Assembly (NCBI GenBank): GCA_015065925.1
Contig: SVPL01000005.1
Location: 1-64,000, forward strand
Direction of reading: 5' to 3'
Source: Oscillospiraceae bacterium
GTDB lineage: Bacteria > Bacillota > Clostridia > Oscillospirales > Acutalibacteraceae
Length of the DNA stretch: 64,000 nt
Part shown: piece by piece, positions 1 to 8,808 of the stretch
How positions within the stretch are numbered: position 1 is the stretch's first letter
How the letters are laid out: every line of letters starts with the position of its first letter
Translations under genes and position numbers: made by a program
The notes under the pieces: generated by a model
Told to the model about the DNA's origin: nothing
The model's database searches: none
What the model saw: only the letters and a program-made list of their open reading frames with translations

Positions 1-1
1 C

Positions 2-424
2 AGAATGGGAATTGCCAACAAATTACAGTACTTTTTATATGTTCCGGAGATAAAGGATAAGGAAAAAGGATTATTCGAGAATATTAATTATACGGAGTTT
101 TTTAGGGATTTATCTGACGAATATGTATTTAATTCATTTTTATTGCTTTTTAAGCGTGATTCTAAGAAAGCCTTTACGGAAAACTTGTTTGTAAAGGAAT
201 TGAATGTAGATTTAGAAAAAACAAAAGAAATTATAAGGGTATTAACAAAGTATCATCTTATTAAGAAAACACAAATAGAACTTGATGACGAAATAAAAGA
301 TGTATACACCTTTTTCCCTACTCCGTCATTTGTAAGCCTTTTGATTTTTGCTAAAGAAATAATAGAACCGCCTCATAGTTTTGCTTTTTATTCAGAAGGT
401 AGAGCAAAACCTTATTTGGTATAA
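2..424 (+). CDS. Winged-helix-like hypothetical protein, 5' end outside window
   Basis: The reading frame is open to the left edge, so the first ATG at 5 is probably internal and the gene is truncated upstream. About 140 residues are visible. The middle part (NLFVKELNVDLEKTKEII, then KYHLIKKTQI) reads like a short helix-turn-helix with a following wing, as in small transcription regulators. The C-terminus (AFYSEGRAKPYLV) has no motif I recognise. It lies upstream of a convergent lipoprotein gene and shares the bidirectional terminator at 534-567. Function is unknown; the DNA-binding suggestion is inference from pattern only. Confidence 0.5.
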   Translation, partial: RMGIANKLQYFLYVPEIKDKEKGLFENINYTEFFRDLSDEYVFNSFLLLFKRDSKKAFTENLFVKELNVDLEKTKEIIRVLTKYHLIKKTQIELDDEIKDVYTFFPTPSFVSLLIFAKEIIEPPHSFAFYSEGRAKPYLV

Positions 425-533
425 TAGTTTTTTGTAATAATGATGTATACGGACTTTGCCGTGATTTAACATGTAGGGGTTCGAACATATAAGTCAAAAA
501 ATAAAAATGGCTTTGAATTTGTGCTACCTTTCC

Positions 534-567
534 AAAAAATCGACAAGTTTCGACTTGTCGATTTTTT
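534..567. terminator. Bidirectional rho-independent terminator
   Basis: A perfect 14-bp inverted repeat (534-547 and 554-567) encloses a 6-nt loop. The arms carry an A6 tract on the left and a T6 tract on the right, so it can terminate both the left-edge gene (+) and the lipoprotein gene (-). The preceding 425-533 holds no recognisable gene. Confidence 0.85.
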
Positions 568-583
568 ATTTTGGTATATGTTC

Positions 584-1021
584 TTATTTAATTATATAAT
601 CCCCTGTCCATCCATCATTACTGCTGTTGCTATTGGTATTATTGTTGTTATTATTGTTATTGTTACTATTGGTGCTATTGCTATTGTTGTTAGAGCTACT
701 AACATCAATTTCATCTTCTTCGCCAAAATCTATAACAACATCCTGTCCTTCTTGAACGGTAGAATTATTAGAATTTGTGCCATCCTGTTTGTTACTACCT
801 GTACCGTAAACATTGCTATCACTGTTATTGCTGTCGTCTTGACCATCTGTTTGCTCATTAGCATCGTCGGTTGTCGCATCATCACCTTGTGTTAAAGATG
901 TTGTGTTTGATGAAGAACTATCTGAAGCCTCATTGGAACCTTTACAACCTGCAAAAGAAACCATAATAATTAACGATAAAATAACTAAGCCAATACATAA
1001 GAATAAACTGTTTTTTTTCAT
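584..1021 (-). CDS. Small Asn/Ser-rich lipoprotein
   Basis: Encodes about 145 residues. The start at 1021 is chosen because an AGGTG Shine-Dalgarno lies 6-7 nt upstream and the protein then begins with a Lys-rich n-region, a hydrophobic segment and a lipobox ending FAGC, the signature of a signal-peptidase-II-processed lipoprotein. A longer in-frame extension to 1315 would overlap ymdB antisense and lacks this logic. The mature part has no fold I recognise. It is an acidic, Ser/Asn/Asp linker ending in a run of nine Asn inside a Ser/Asn/Thr tract, then a conserved-looking tail DGWTGDYIIK. Such a protein is probably a surface-tethered spacer. Function is unknown. Confidence 0.75.
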   Translation of the reverse strand: MKKNSLFLCIGLVILSLIIMVSFAGCKGSNEASDSSSSNTTSLTQGDDATTDDANEQTDGQDDSNNSDSNVYGTGSNKQDGTNSNNSTVQEGQDVVIDFGEEDEIDVSSSNNNSNSTNSNNNNNNNNNTNSNSSNDGWTGDYIIK

Positions 1022-1051
1022 AAAATCACCTGCAAAAAATATTATAGTTTT

Positions 1052-1080
1052 ATGATACACTACAATATTAAAAAAGTCAA
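1052..1080 (-). promoter_or_regulatory. SigA-type promoter for the lipoprotein gene
   Basis: On the minus strand there is a -35 TTGACT (1075-1080) and a -10 TATCAT (1052-1057) separated by 17 nt, about 30 nt upstream of the lipoprotein start at 1021. Confidence 0.55.
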
Positions 1081-1112
1081 GGCAAATATTAAAGTTGAAA
1101 AAATCAAAACTA

Positions 1113-1141
1113 TTGCAAATTTTTATAAAAAGATGTAAAAT
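1113..1141 (+). promoter_or_regulatory. SigA-type promoter for ymdB
   Basis: TTGCAA (1113-1118), a 17-nt spacer, then TAAAAT (1136-1141), ending 25 nt upstream of the ymdB start. It is divergent from the lipoprotein promoter. Confidence 0.5.
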
Positions 1142-1166
1142 AAACATTGAAGGAAGGTATATAGGG

Positions 1167-1943
1167 ATGAAAGTATTAGCAATTGGCGATGTTTTTGGAA
1201 AATTGGGATGTGATTTTTTATTAAAAAAATTGCCCTTGATAAAAAAAGAATATTCTATAGATTTAGTAATAGCAAATGGTGAGAACTCGGCTGAAGGAAA
1301 TGGTATTTTGCCCACAAGTGCAGAAAATCTTTTTGCTGCAGGTGTAGATGTTATAACAGGTGGAAATCATTCCTTAAGACGACGCGAAATTTATACAATG
1401 CTGGAAGAAAATCCCTTTTTACTGCGTCCTGCAAATTTGCCTAACTCTGTTCCCGGTTCGGGAATTACCTATGTTGATATGGGGTATACAACCGTTGCTG
1501 TAATTAATATTTTGGGTGTTGTTTATCTTGAAAGCTTAGCCTGCCCCTTTGAAACTGCAGATAAGTTTATTGCTGAAGCCAAAAGCAATGGAGCAAAAAT
1601 AATTATTGTTGATTTTCACGCTGAAGCAACATCGGAAAAACGCGCTTTGGGATTTTACCTTGACGGTAAGGTTAGTTGTATTTTTGGAACACATACGCAT
1701 ATACAAACCGCTGATGAACAAATATTACCAAAAAACACAGGTTATATTACAGATTTGGGTATGACAGGTGTTATTGATTCGGTATTAGGTGTTGATAAAA
1801 ATATCATTATACAAAAAATGAAGGATAAGCTTCCTGTTAAATTTCACAACGCAGTTGGTGAATGTGAATTTAATGGTTGTATCTTTGAAATTGATAAATC
1901 AACCGGTTATACAACATCAATAAAAAGACTTAAAATAAGATAA
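1167..1943 (+). CDS. ymdB: YmdB-type metallophosphoesterase (2',3'-cAMP phosphodiesterase family)
   Basis: A 258-residue protein, close to the usual ~264 of the YmdB/TIGR00282 family. In Bacillus it hydrolyses 2',3'-cyclic nucleotides and influences biofilm and motility decisions. The start at 1167 gives the canonical N-terminus MKVLAIGDVFGKLG with a GGAAGG Shine-Dalgarno upstream. Metal-binding motifs are visible: GDVFG near the start, NGEN, GGNH, DFHAE and GTHTHIQT, with the family GYITDLGM signature near residue 197. The GNH motif continues LRR rather than the commoner TWD, a mild variation. It has its own promoter and is followed by the promoter of the next gene, so it is probably monocistronic. 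Confidence 0.92.
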   Translation: MKVLAIGDVFGKLGCDFLLKKLPLIKKEYSIDLVIANGENSAEGNGILPTSAENLFAAGVDVITGGNHSLRRREIYTMLEENPFLLRPANLPNSVPGSGITYVDMGYTTVAVINILGVVYLESLACPFETADKFIAEAKSNGAKIIIVDFHAEATSEKRALGFYLDGKVSCIFGTHTHIQTADEQILPKNTGYITDLGMTGVIDSVLGVDKNIIIQKMKDKLPVKFHNAVGECEFNGCIFEIDKSTGYTTSIKRLKIR

Positions 1944-1966
1944 CGCAATTAATATCTAATTTACTA

Positions 1967-1995
1967 TTGAATAATAATGAATTTTGTAGTATAAT
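1967..1995 (+). promoter_or_regulatory. SigA-type promoter for the SBP-yloU-fakA-recG run
   Basis: TTGAAT (1967-1972), 17 nt, TATAAT (1990-1995). It sits 45 nt upstream of the GTG start at 2041, and no comparable promoter was seen before yloU, fakA or recG. Confidence 0.6.
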
Positions 1996-2040
1996 ATTAT
2001 GAGGTTAAATATTTCTATCTTCTCTCACGGGAGGTTTACA

Positions 2041-3705
2041 GTGAAAAAAACCATAACATTTATTATTTTAATAGTTTACACTATTTTATTGTTAAGCGGT
2101 TGTAATGAATTAGATAACACATCATCAATAACTTTATCATCGAATGTATCTCAAACAGATAAATCCGCCTCTAAAACAATAAGATTACTATATAGCAGTA
2201 AAGATTCGTTAGATCCTTACACTTGCGTTACTGAGCAAAATGCCGATTTATCTCAATTAATTTTTGATCCACTTCTTATTTTAAATAACCAATACGAAAT
2301 TGAATACCGTCTTGCCGAAAGCGTTATAGTCAAAGACAATTTATGTACTATAAAACTTATAAATGCAAAATTTTCTGACGGTTCTTCAGTTACGGCTGAC
2401 GATGTTATTTTTTCATTTAATAAAGCTAAAAATTCTAAAACAACAAGGCACTCTTCTGCTCTTAAATACGCTACTTCAGCCACTGCATCCGATAGTTTAA
2501 CTGTTGAAATTTCTCTTAAACGAAACGATCCGTATTTTGCTAATTTATTAACATTCCCCATAATGAAAAAAGGCAGTGATGAATTAAAAGATACCGATAA
2601 TCAAGCTTTGGCACCCATTGGCGCAGGCAGATATGTTTTTAATAACCAAACTGCCACTTTATCTTTAAATCCTAATTATTATGGAGCAATATCGGTAATT
2701 AAAAATATCGAAACTGTGGACTGTCCGGATACAGAATCGGTAACTCAAGCTATTAACGCCGGAATGGTTGATCTTTATTTTTCGGACCTTTCAGGGAACA
2801 CTATTCCTAAGATGAATGGCACCTCCCTTGGAATTTCACAAAACAGAATTGTGTTTTTGGGTATTAATGCAAAAAATCCTCAGCTTTCAAACAGTTTATT
2901 CAGGCAGGCAATTTCTTCAGCAATCAATAGACAAGAGATTTGTAAAACGGCATATTACGGTAACGCAACGCCGGCTCTTGGGCCTGTTCCTACAATTTGG
3001 CAGCCGGTGGATGGTATGCTATCAATTCAAAGCAATTCTAATGTAGAGATTGCGCAAAACAATATAGAACTTGCAGGCTATACTAAAAAAGATGAGGAAG
3101 GTTACTTTTTATTAAAAAACAACTCCCCTATCACTTTCACTTTATTGGTTAATTCTAATAACAACTCGCGCGTATCGGCTGCAAACATCATTTCTAAAGC
3201 GTTAACAGATATAGGCATAAAATTAAAAATTAATACTGTTTCGGATACACAGTATTATGCTATGCTTCGTTCAGGAAATTATGATTTATATTTAGGCGAA
3301 ATTCGTTATGAAGATAATATGGATATTTCCGGTTTAATAGATTTAAATTCCGCCTCTAAGCTCTTACCTAACGCTAATTCTTCAAATAATACAGAAAATA
3401 CTTCTTCAAAAACTTCTTCAAAGTCCAGTGTGTCAAATTCCTCGAAATCTCCAAATAATTCAACCTTATCTTCTACCGAAGAAATTATTATTCCCGGTGA
3501 AATAACCTTAACCACGGTTGATGCATACAAAGGTTTTTATAACGGAGATTATACTTTACAGGATCTAATAACCGCATTTAACGCAGAATTACCTGTTATT
3601 CCTATCTGCTTTAAAAATGGTATGGTCATATATAGTGATAGATTCGGAAACGGGATTACTCCCTCAAGAACCGAGCTTTTTCACGGAATACAATATTTAA
3701 AATAA
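2041..3705 (+). CDS. Peptide/nickel-type ABC substrate-binding lipoprotein (SBP family 5), orphan
   Basis: About 554 residues. I place the start at the GTG at 2041, directly after a GGGAGG Shine-Dalgarno (2030-2035). This gives a Lys-rich signal peptide with lipobox LLSGC. An earlier ATG at 1999 would put extra residues before the signal. The body has the family-5 binding-protein pattern: LDPYTCVTEQNADL near the mature N-terminus, FSDGSSVTADDV, and the middle FRQAISSAINRQ. A Ser/Asn/Lys-rich stretch of roughly 40 residues interrupts the C-terminal lobe around residue 460. No permease or ATPase genes are adjacent, so it may feed a transporter encoded elsewhere. It precedes yloU by 17 nt and probably shares its transcript. 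Confidence 0.8.
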   Translation: MKKTITFIILIVYTILLLSGCNELDNTSSITLSSNVSQTDKSASKTIRLLYSSKDSLDPYTCVTEQNADLSQLIFDPLLILNNQYEIEYRLAESVIVKDNLCTIKLINAKFSDGSSVTADDVIFSFNKAKNSKTTRHSSALKYATSATASDSLTVEISLKRNDPYFANLLTFPIMKKGSDELKDTDNQALAPIGAGRYVFNNQTATLSLNPNYYGAISVIKNIETVDCPDTESVTQAINAGMVDLYFSDLSGNTIPKMNGTSLGISQNRIVFLGINAKNPQLSNSLFRQAISSAINRQEICKTAYYGNATPALGPVPTIWQPVDGMLSIQSNSNVEIAQNNIELAGYTKKDEEGYFLLKNNSPITFTLLVNSNNNSRVSAANIISKALTDIGIKLKINTVSDTQYYAMLRSGNYDLYLGEIRYEDNMDISGLIDLNSASKLLPNANSSNNTENTSSKTSSKSSVSNSSKSPNNSTLSSTEEIIIPGEITLTTVDAYKGFYNGDYTLQDLITAFNAELPVIPICFKNGMVIYSDRFGNGITPSRTELFHGIQYLK

Positions 3706-3722
3706 TAATAGGAGGATTTATT

Positions 3723-4073
3723 ATGATTTCGTACGAAACCAGAATTGGTAAAATCACCCTTTCTAACAGCTATTTTTCTAAGCTTATCGGTCGCGCCGTA
3801 ACATCTTGCTTTGGTGTGGTTGGTATGGTGCCTCACGGCGGAAAACAACGCATTTTAGGTTTGATTTCAAAAAAAGATAGGCTTGATACAGGCGTTTTTG
3901 TTCGTGGAGATGTTACTTCCATCACGGTTGACCTTCATATTGTTGTTACCTACGGTATGAATATTAACGCTATTGCAAAAAGTATTATGCACAAGGTTAA
4001 ATATGTAGTATATGAAGCAACGGGAATAAGGGTTGCTAAGGTTCGTATCCGTGTTGACGGTATAAAAGAATAA
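3723..4073 (+). CDS. yloU: Asp23/Gls24 family envelope protein (YloU)
   Basis: A 116-residue Asp23-family protein with AGGAGG just upstream of ATG. The N-terminus MISYETRIGKITLSNSYFSKL, the central GVVGMVP, and the end IRVAKVRIRVDGIKE are the family hallmarks (beta strands around a helical pair). Family members in Bacillus and Staphylococcus sit beside fakA/yloV and are linked to envelope stress. It follows the binding protein by 17 nt and precedes fakA by 69 nt. The combination yloU-yloV-recG is a conserved Firmicutes neighbourhood. Confidence 0.92.
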   Translation: MISYETRIGKITLSNSYFSKLIGRAVTSCFGVVGMVPHGGKQRILGLISKKDRLDTGVFVRGDVTSITVDLHIVVTYGMNINAIAKSIMHKVKYVVYEATGIRVAKVRIRVDGIKE

Positions 4074-4098
4074 TATATTTCAATCACCTATTGATTCA

Positions 4099-4122
4099 GG
4101 CGAAATTATTTATTCTTTCGCC
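4099..4122 (+). other. Intercistronic hairpin before fakA
   Basis: A 7-bp inverted repeat (GGCGAAA 4099-4105, TTTCGCC 4116-4122, loop 10 nt) lies just upstream of the fakA Shine-Dalgarno. It has no T tract, so it is more likely an mRNA processing or stability element than a terminator. Confidence 0.4.
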
Positions 4123-4142
4123 AATTTAAGGAGTGTTTTATT

Positions 4143-5822
4143 TTGTTTTCAGGTAATGTTCTACGCGATGCTATAATTTCGGGTTCTAATTATATTTTTA
4201 ACGAAAGACAACGCATTGATGAGCTTAATGTTTTCCCCGTCCCCGACGGTGATACAGGTACAAATATGTCTATGAGTATCGGTAATGCCGCCAGAGAGCT
4301 TTCTAAACATTCAGGAGAAAGCGCGGGAGAAATTGCTAAAATTACTGCATCTGCTTTACTGCGTGGTGCCCGAGGAAATTCGGGTGTAATTACATCGCTT
4401 CTATTCAGAGGTATTTCTAAAGGAATTGGCAATGACGAGGAAGTTACTGCCGAAAATCTTGCTAATGCTTTGAAACTAGGAGTCGAAGCGGCTTATAAAG
4501 CTGTTATGAAGCCTACTGAGGGTACAATATTAACAGTTGCTCGAATTGCGGCTGAAGAAGCAAAAAAAGCTCTGGATAACGGCGCTGATGCATTAAATGT
4601 ATTTAAAGCCGCTTTGGAAGGCGCAAAGGTTGCTTTGGAAGATACTCCTAATCTACTCCCTGCATTAAAAAAAGCAGGTGTTGTTGATGCAGGCGGTCGT
4701 GGATTAGTTGTTATTTTCGAAGGAATGCTCTCGGTTTTTGAAAACGGAAAGATTATTGAAATCGAAAACGAAGTTCAAATAGATAATGGAGAAGGCGACG
4801 CAACCCGAAATGCCGCTGCCGAGTTTGAAGGTGAAATCACCTTTACCTATTGCACTGAATTTATTGTTAATAGAAAAGAAGATAAATCCGATAACGATGC
4901 TGCTGAGCTTCGTGCTTATCTTGAAACCATCGGCGATTGCGTTGTAGTTGTTGATGATGAAGACATTATTAAAACTCATGTTCATACCGATCATCCAGGT
5001 AATGCTTTAGAGAAAGCTCTTACCTTCGGTCAGCTTGTAAATTTAAAAATTGAGAATATGCGTGATCAACACGAACGCACAAAGCACGATTCAGAGAACG
5101 CTAAAAAACGCCCTGTAAATAATGCGGATAACACTGAAACTATTACCTCGGTCGAGCCAACAGAGGAATTTGGATTTGTTTCTGTTTGTGTGGGTGAAGG
5201 TTTGGAAAATCTTTTCCACGAACTCGGTGTAAACACCATTGTAAGCGGCGGTCAAACTATGAATCCCAGTACAGATGATATTCTTAAGGCTATTGAACAG
5301 ACACCCGCTAAAACTGTTTTTGTTTTGCCCAATAACAAAAATATAATTATGGCTGCAGAACAAGCAGTTCCTCTTGCTTCCAGAAATGTAATAGTTCTCC
5401 CTACTCGTACAATACCTATGGGAATTTCAGCCGTAATTTCTTTTGATCCGGACCTTTCGGGCGAAGAAAATGCAATTAATATGCAAAACGCCTTTGCAAA
5501 TGTTTCTACAGGTCAAATTACATTTGCTGCAAGGGATTCCGATTTTGATGGACTGAAAATCAAAAAAGATGATTTAATGGCTATGGAAAACGGCAAGATT
5601 GTATTTACGGATACCGATCTTACCCATTGCGCTGTTAAACTTTGTCAAAGAATGTGTAAAAAAGATGTTCAGTTCTTAACATTAATATTCGGTGAAGATG
5701 TTGATGAAAAAACAGCTTCCCTTGTTCAAACTGAACTTGATGCAAAATTCGGCGGTAAAGTTGAAATTACCGTTATTAACGGTGGTCAACCTGTTTACTA
5801 CTTTATAATTTCCGCAGAATAA
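4143..5822 (+). CDS. fakA: Fatty acid kinase FakA-like (YloV, DAK2/DhaL domain)
   Basis: 559 residues beginning with a TTG codon at 4143, placed by AAGGAG at 4128-4133. The N-terminal DhaL-type nucleotide domain shows VFPVPDGDTGTNMS (Mg-ATP site) near residue 30, LLRGARGNSGV near residue 77, and KPTEGTILTV. The middle domain carries IKTHVHTDHPG near residue 282. The C-terminal region matches the Fak/YloV arrangement, including GGQTMNPSTDD. FakA with FakB phosphorylates exogenous fatty acids for phospholipid synthesis. No fakB (DegV) gene is in the window. The gene lies between yloU and recG, its usual place. Length is normal for the family (~550). Confidence 0.92.
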   Translation: MFSGNVLRDAIISGSNYIFNERQRIDELNVFPVPDGDTGTNMSMSIGNAARELSKHSGESAGEIAKITASALLRGARGNSGVITSLLFRGISKGIGNDEEVTAENLANALKLGVEAAYKAVMKPTEGTILTVARIAAEEAKKALDNGADALNVFKAALEGAKVALEDTPNLLPALKKAGVVDAGGRGLVVIFEGMLSVFENGKIIEIENEVQIDNGEGDATRNAAAEFEGEITFTYCTEFIVNRKEDKSDNDAAELRAYLETIGDCVVVVDDEDIIKTHVHTDHPGNALEKALTFGQLVNLKIENMRDQHERTKHDSENAKKRPVNNADNTETITSVEPTEEFGFVSVCVGEGLENLFHELGVNTIVSGGQTMNPSTDDILKAIEQTPAKTVFVLPNNKNIIMAAEQAVPLASRNVIVLPTRTIPMGISAVISFDPDLSGEENAINMQNAFANVSTGQITFAARDSDFDGLKIKKDDLMAMENGKIVFTDTDLTHCAVKLCQRMCKKDVQFLTLIFGEDVDEKTASLVQTELDAKFGGKVEITVINGGQPVYYFIISAE

Positions 5823-5838
5823 AAGAGGATAAATTTCT

Positions 5839-7878
5839 ATGTCTTTTTACGATACAGATATAAAATTTGTAAAAGGAATAGGCGAAAAACGGGCTCAGCT
5901 TTTTAAGAAAAGGTTGGGCCTTTTCACTTTGCAAGATTTAATTTCGCATTTTCCCAGAGCTTATGAAGATTGGACCAATCTAACTCGCATTGACGAAATT
6001 CCTTTTAACGAAAATGTGTGCGTGAAAGCAAAAATATCTTCAGAAATACAAAAAAGAATTACTAAAAACAAAAAAATTGAAACCTACCAATTTTACATAT
6101 ACGATCGTACAGGACAAATCAAAGTAACTATATTTAATAATAAATATTTGGCTGAATCTTTAAAGCAGGAAGAAGAATACCTTTTTTACGGAAAGGTTAA
6201 ATGGAGTGGGGTTTTCAGAGAAATGTCTTCACCCGAAATTCGCTCCGTTTCAGAGTGCAAAATTAGACCTATTTACCCATCAACAGAAGGACTTTCTTCA
6301 AGACAAATTGAAAAAATCATTTCAGGTGTTTTTGAAAACTTTACAGTAGGCGAATATTTGCCTGAAAACATCATAAAACAATTTAATTTAATGCCGCATC
6401 CCGATGCCGTTAAACAGGTTCATTTTCCTCAAAGCGAAGAAAAAATCAAAATGGCAAGAAATCGTCTTGCATTTGAGGAATTACTCCTTTTAAGATTAGG
6501 TCTTACGGGGCTCAAAAATCGTGCTCGAGGCAAAAACTCTAAGAAAATGTCTCCCCTATCTTTAGAAGAAATAGCATCAATTTTTCCTTTTGAGCTCACA
6601 AATGCTCAACTTAGAGTTATTAAGGAATGTCAAAACGATATGTATGGCGAACATCCTATGAACAGACTCGTTCAGGGTGATGTTGGGTGCGGAAAAACTG
6701 CTGTTGCGGCGGCACTATGCTACTCGACTGTAAAAAATGGCTATTCCGGCGTTATGTTAGCGCCAACCGAAATTTTAGCTACACAACACTATAAAGCCCT
6801 TTGCTCTTTGTTTGATAAATTTGGTTTTACCATTGAACTTTTAACCGGCTCATTAACTCCGAAAGAAAAAAGTCGTATAAAAAAAGATTTAAAAAAGGGG
6901 AAAATCAACATTTTGGTATCAACTCACGCTGTGCTAACTGAAGATGTTGAATTACCAAACACGGCTCTTGTAATTACAGATGAACAGCATCGTTTCGGAG
7001 TAGCGCAAAGAGCCGTTTTATCTCAAAAAGCTAATCATCCGCATACATTGGTTATGTCTGCAACTCCAATTCCGCGTACAATGGGTTTGGTTGTTTATGG
7101 TGATTTGGATATTAGCATTATTGATGAACTTCCTAAAGGCAGAACTCCAATAAAAAGCTACGCTGTTAACTATAACTTAAGGGAACGAGCCATAAAATAT
7201 GTAAAAAAACATATTGATGACGGTTTTCAAGGTTACATTGTTTGTCCAATGATTGATAGCGAGTCCAATACGGAATTAACTGCCGCCACAGAATATGCCG
7301 AGGAGTTAAAAAACGGATTGCTTAAAGGCTATAATATTGGTTTGCTTCACGGTAAAATGAAACCAAAAGAAAAAGACAAGGTTATGTCGGACTTTGCATT
7401 GGGAAAAATTCAAGTTTTGGTTTCAACTACAGTTATTGAGGTTGGAATTGATGTACCTAACGCCGTAATAATGGTTGTTGAAAACGCTGATAGATTTGGT
7501 CTTTCGCAACTTCATCAGCTTCGTGGCAGAGTTGGTAGAGGTACCGCTGAATCTAGCTGCATATTTATCTCAAACTCAACATCAAAAACCACCAACGAAA
7601 GATTGCAAACCTTGTGTTCAACGACCGATGGTTTTAAAATAGCCGAAGCTGATTTAAAGCTCCGTGGGCCCGGTAATTTCTTAGGAAAAGAACAACACGG
7701 CTTACCGAAGATGAAAATTGCCGATTTAATAGAAGATAAATCTATTCTTATATCCGCTTCAAAAGCCGCCGAATTTATTTTATCCGATGATCCAACCCTT
7801 TCACTACCCCAAAATAGTGAACTAAAGGCACGAGTTAATTCGTTATTTTCGAAAAATCGGCAAATTGAATTTAATTAA
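5839..7878 (+). CDS. recG: ATP-dependent DNA helicase RecG
   Basis: 679 residues, typical of RecG, starting 17 nt after fakA. The N-terminal wedge/OB-fold domain (about 1-230) binds branched DNA. The helicase core has Walker A GDVGCGKTA near residue 280, the DEQH box near residue 380 (DEQHRFG), motif III SATPIPRT, and motif VI QLRGRVGRG. The C-terminal TRG region (LRGPGNFLGKEQHGLP) is intact. RecG remodels stalled forks and Holliday junctions. It is the last gene of the run that starts at 1967. A weak hairpin followed by T-rich sequence lies just downstream, around 7878-7915. Confidence 0.96.
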   Translation: MSFYDTDIKFVKGIGEKRAQLFKKRLGLFTLQDLISHFPRAYEDWTNLTRIDEIPFNENVCVKAKISSEIQKRITKNKKIETYQFYIYDRTGQIKVTIFNNKYLAESLKQEEEYLFYGKVKWSGVFREMSSPEIRSVSECKIRPIYPSTEGLSSRQIEKIISGVFENFTVGEYLPENIIKQFNLMPHPDAVKQVHFPQSEEKIKMARNRLAFEELLLLRLGLTGLKNRARGKNSKKMSPLSLEEIASIFPFELTNAQLRVIKECQNDMYGEHPMNRLVQGDVGCGKTAVAAALCYSTVKNGYSGVMLAPTEILATQHYKALCSLFDKFGFTIELLTGSLTPKEKSRIKKDLKKGKINILVSTHAVLTEDVELPNTALVITDEQHRFGVAQRAVLSQKANHPHTLVMSATPIPRTMGLVVYGDLDISIIDELPKGRTPIKSYAVNYNLRERAIKYVKKHIDDGFQGYIVCPMIDSESNTELTAATEYAEELKNGLLKGYNIGLLHGKMKPKEKDKVMSDFALGKIQVLVSTTVIEVGIDVPNAVIMVVENADRFGLSQLHQLRGRVGRGTAESSCIFISNSTSKTTNERLQTLCSTTDGFKIAEADLKLRGPGNFLGKEQHGLPKMKIADLIEDKSILISASKAAEFILSDDPTLSLPQNSELKARVNSLFSKNRQIEFN

Positions 7879-7921
7879 AATGCATAAAAATTCATTTTCT
7901 TGTATTTTTATTAAAAAACAC

Positions 7922-7950
7922 TTGCCTTTTTTAACATTTTATGTTAAACT
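7922..7950 (+). promoter_or_regulatory. Putative promoter with embedded 17-bp palindrome (operator candidate)
   Basis: A weak -35 TTGCCT (7922-7927) and -10 TAAACT (7945-7950) are 17 nt apart. Inside the spacer is a perfect palindrome TTAACAT-TTT-ATGTTAA (7931-7947). A dimeric repressor bound there would block RNA polymerase. The regulator is not identifiable from this window. Confidence 0.4.
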
Positions 7951-7986
7951 TAATTTACAAAATTTTAATACTTGGAGGGTATTATT

Positions 7987-8721
7987 ATGAAAAAATTATT
8001 AGCACTTTTATTTGTTGTACTTATGATGGTTGCCTGTTTTGCAGGTTGTGGCAGTAAAGATACTCTTGTAATGGGTACTAACGCTACCTTCCCCCCTTAT
8101 GAGTATGTGGATGACAATGGCGAAATTGTTGGTATTGATGCTGAGATTGCCGCTGCAGTTGCTGAAAAACTTGGTATGGAGCTTGAAATTAAAGATATGG
8201 AGTTTGATTCTCTTTTAACCGCTGTTCAATCCAAAACCATTGATATAGCTCTTGCGGGTATGACTGTTACTGATGAACGCAAGCTCTCTGTTAACTTCTC
8301 TGATACATATGCCAAAGGCGTTCAAGTTATTATTGTTCCCGAAAATTCAGCAATTAAGACCGTTGATGATCTTAAGGGCAAAAAAATCGGTGTTCAAACC
8401 GGTACAACAGGTGACATTTACTGTACAGATGAGTTTGGTCAGGAAAATGTTAATCAATATCAAAACGGCGCTTTAGCAGTTGCTGCTCTTAATAACGGAC
8501 AGATTGATTGCGTAGTTATTGATAACGAGCCCGCAAAGAATTTTGTTAAGGCAAATACAGGTCTTAAAATTCTTGATACTGAATATGCTAATGAAGATTA
8601 TGCTGCTGCTATCTCTAAGGAAAACACCGAGCTTCTTGAAAACTTCAATAAAGCCCTTAAAGAGCTTAAAGATGATGGTACTGTTGATAAGATTATAGCT
8701 AAGTATATTCCTGCAGAATAA
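7987..8721 (+). CDS. Polar amino-acid ABC transporter substrate-binding lipoprotein
   Basis: About 244 residues, SBP family 3. ATG at 7987 is preceded by GGAGGG (7974-7979); the signal peptide ends in lipobox FAGC. Family features include GTNATFPPYEYVDDNGEIVGID at the first ligand strand, DIALAGMTVTDERK (the Arg contacts the ligand carboxylate), and KGKKIGVQTGTTGD at the start of the second lobe. It binds a polar amino acid at the cell surface and delivers it to the permease/ATPase encoded next. Glu/Gln, Arg or Cys specificity cannot be decided by reading. A hairpin between this gene and the permease gene may raise its relative expression. Confidence 0.92.
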   Translation: MKKLLALLFVVLMMVACFAGCGSKDTLVMGTNATFPPYEYVDDNGEIVGIDAEIAAAVAEKLGMELEIKDMEFDSLLTAVQSKTIDIALAGMTVTDERKLSVNFSDTYAKGVQVIIVPENSAIKTVDDLKGKKIGVQTGTTGDIYCTDEFGQENVNQYQNGALAVAALNNGQIDCVVIDNEPAKNFVKANTGLKILDTEYANEDYAAAISKENTELLENFNKALKELKDDGTVDKIIAKYIPAE

Positions 8722-8746
8722 TTAAATTATACTATTTATAAAAAAG

Positions 8747-8771
8747 AGCAGGGCGGCATTGCCACCCTGCT
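8747..8771 (+). terminator. Intercistronic hairpin / attenuator between binding protein and permease
   Basis: A near-perfect 11-bp stem (GCAGGGCGGC and GCCACCCTGC, one C/A mismatch, 3-nt loop) with no immediate T tract. Such a hairpin commonly stabilises the binding-protein portion of an ABC transporter mRNA or causes partial termination. Confidence 0.55.
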
Positions 8772-8808
8772 TACATTATGTTTTATTATTACGAAAGGAT
8801 GAAATAGT

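Noticed and set aside
470..500. GGGGTTCGAAC resembles a tRNA T-arm and could mark an att site.
   Set aside because: No matching acceptor, anticodon or 3' T-arm half is present around it, and no integrase or island is adjacent.
521..895. Long plus-strand frame opposite the lipoprotein.
   Set aside because: It is the antisense of the Asn-rich repeat, has no ribosome binding site and shows repeat-driven hydrophobic composition.
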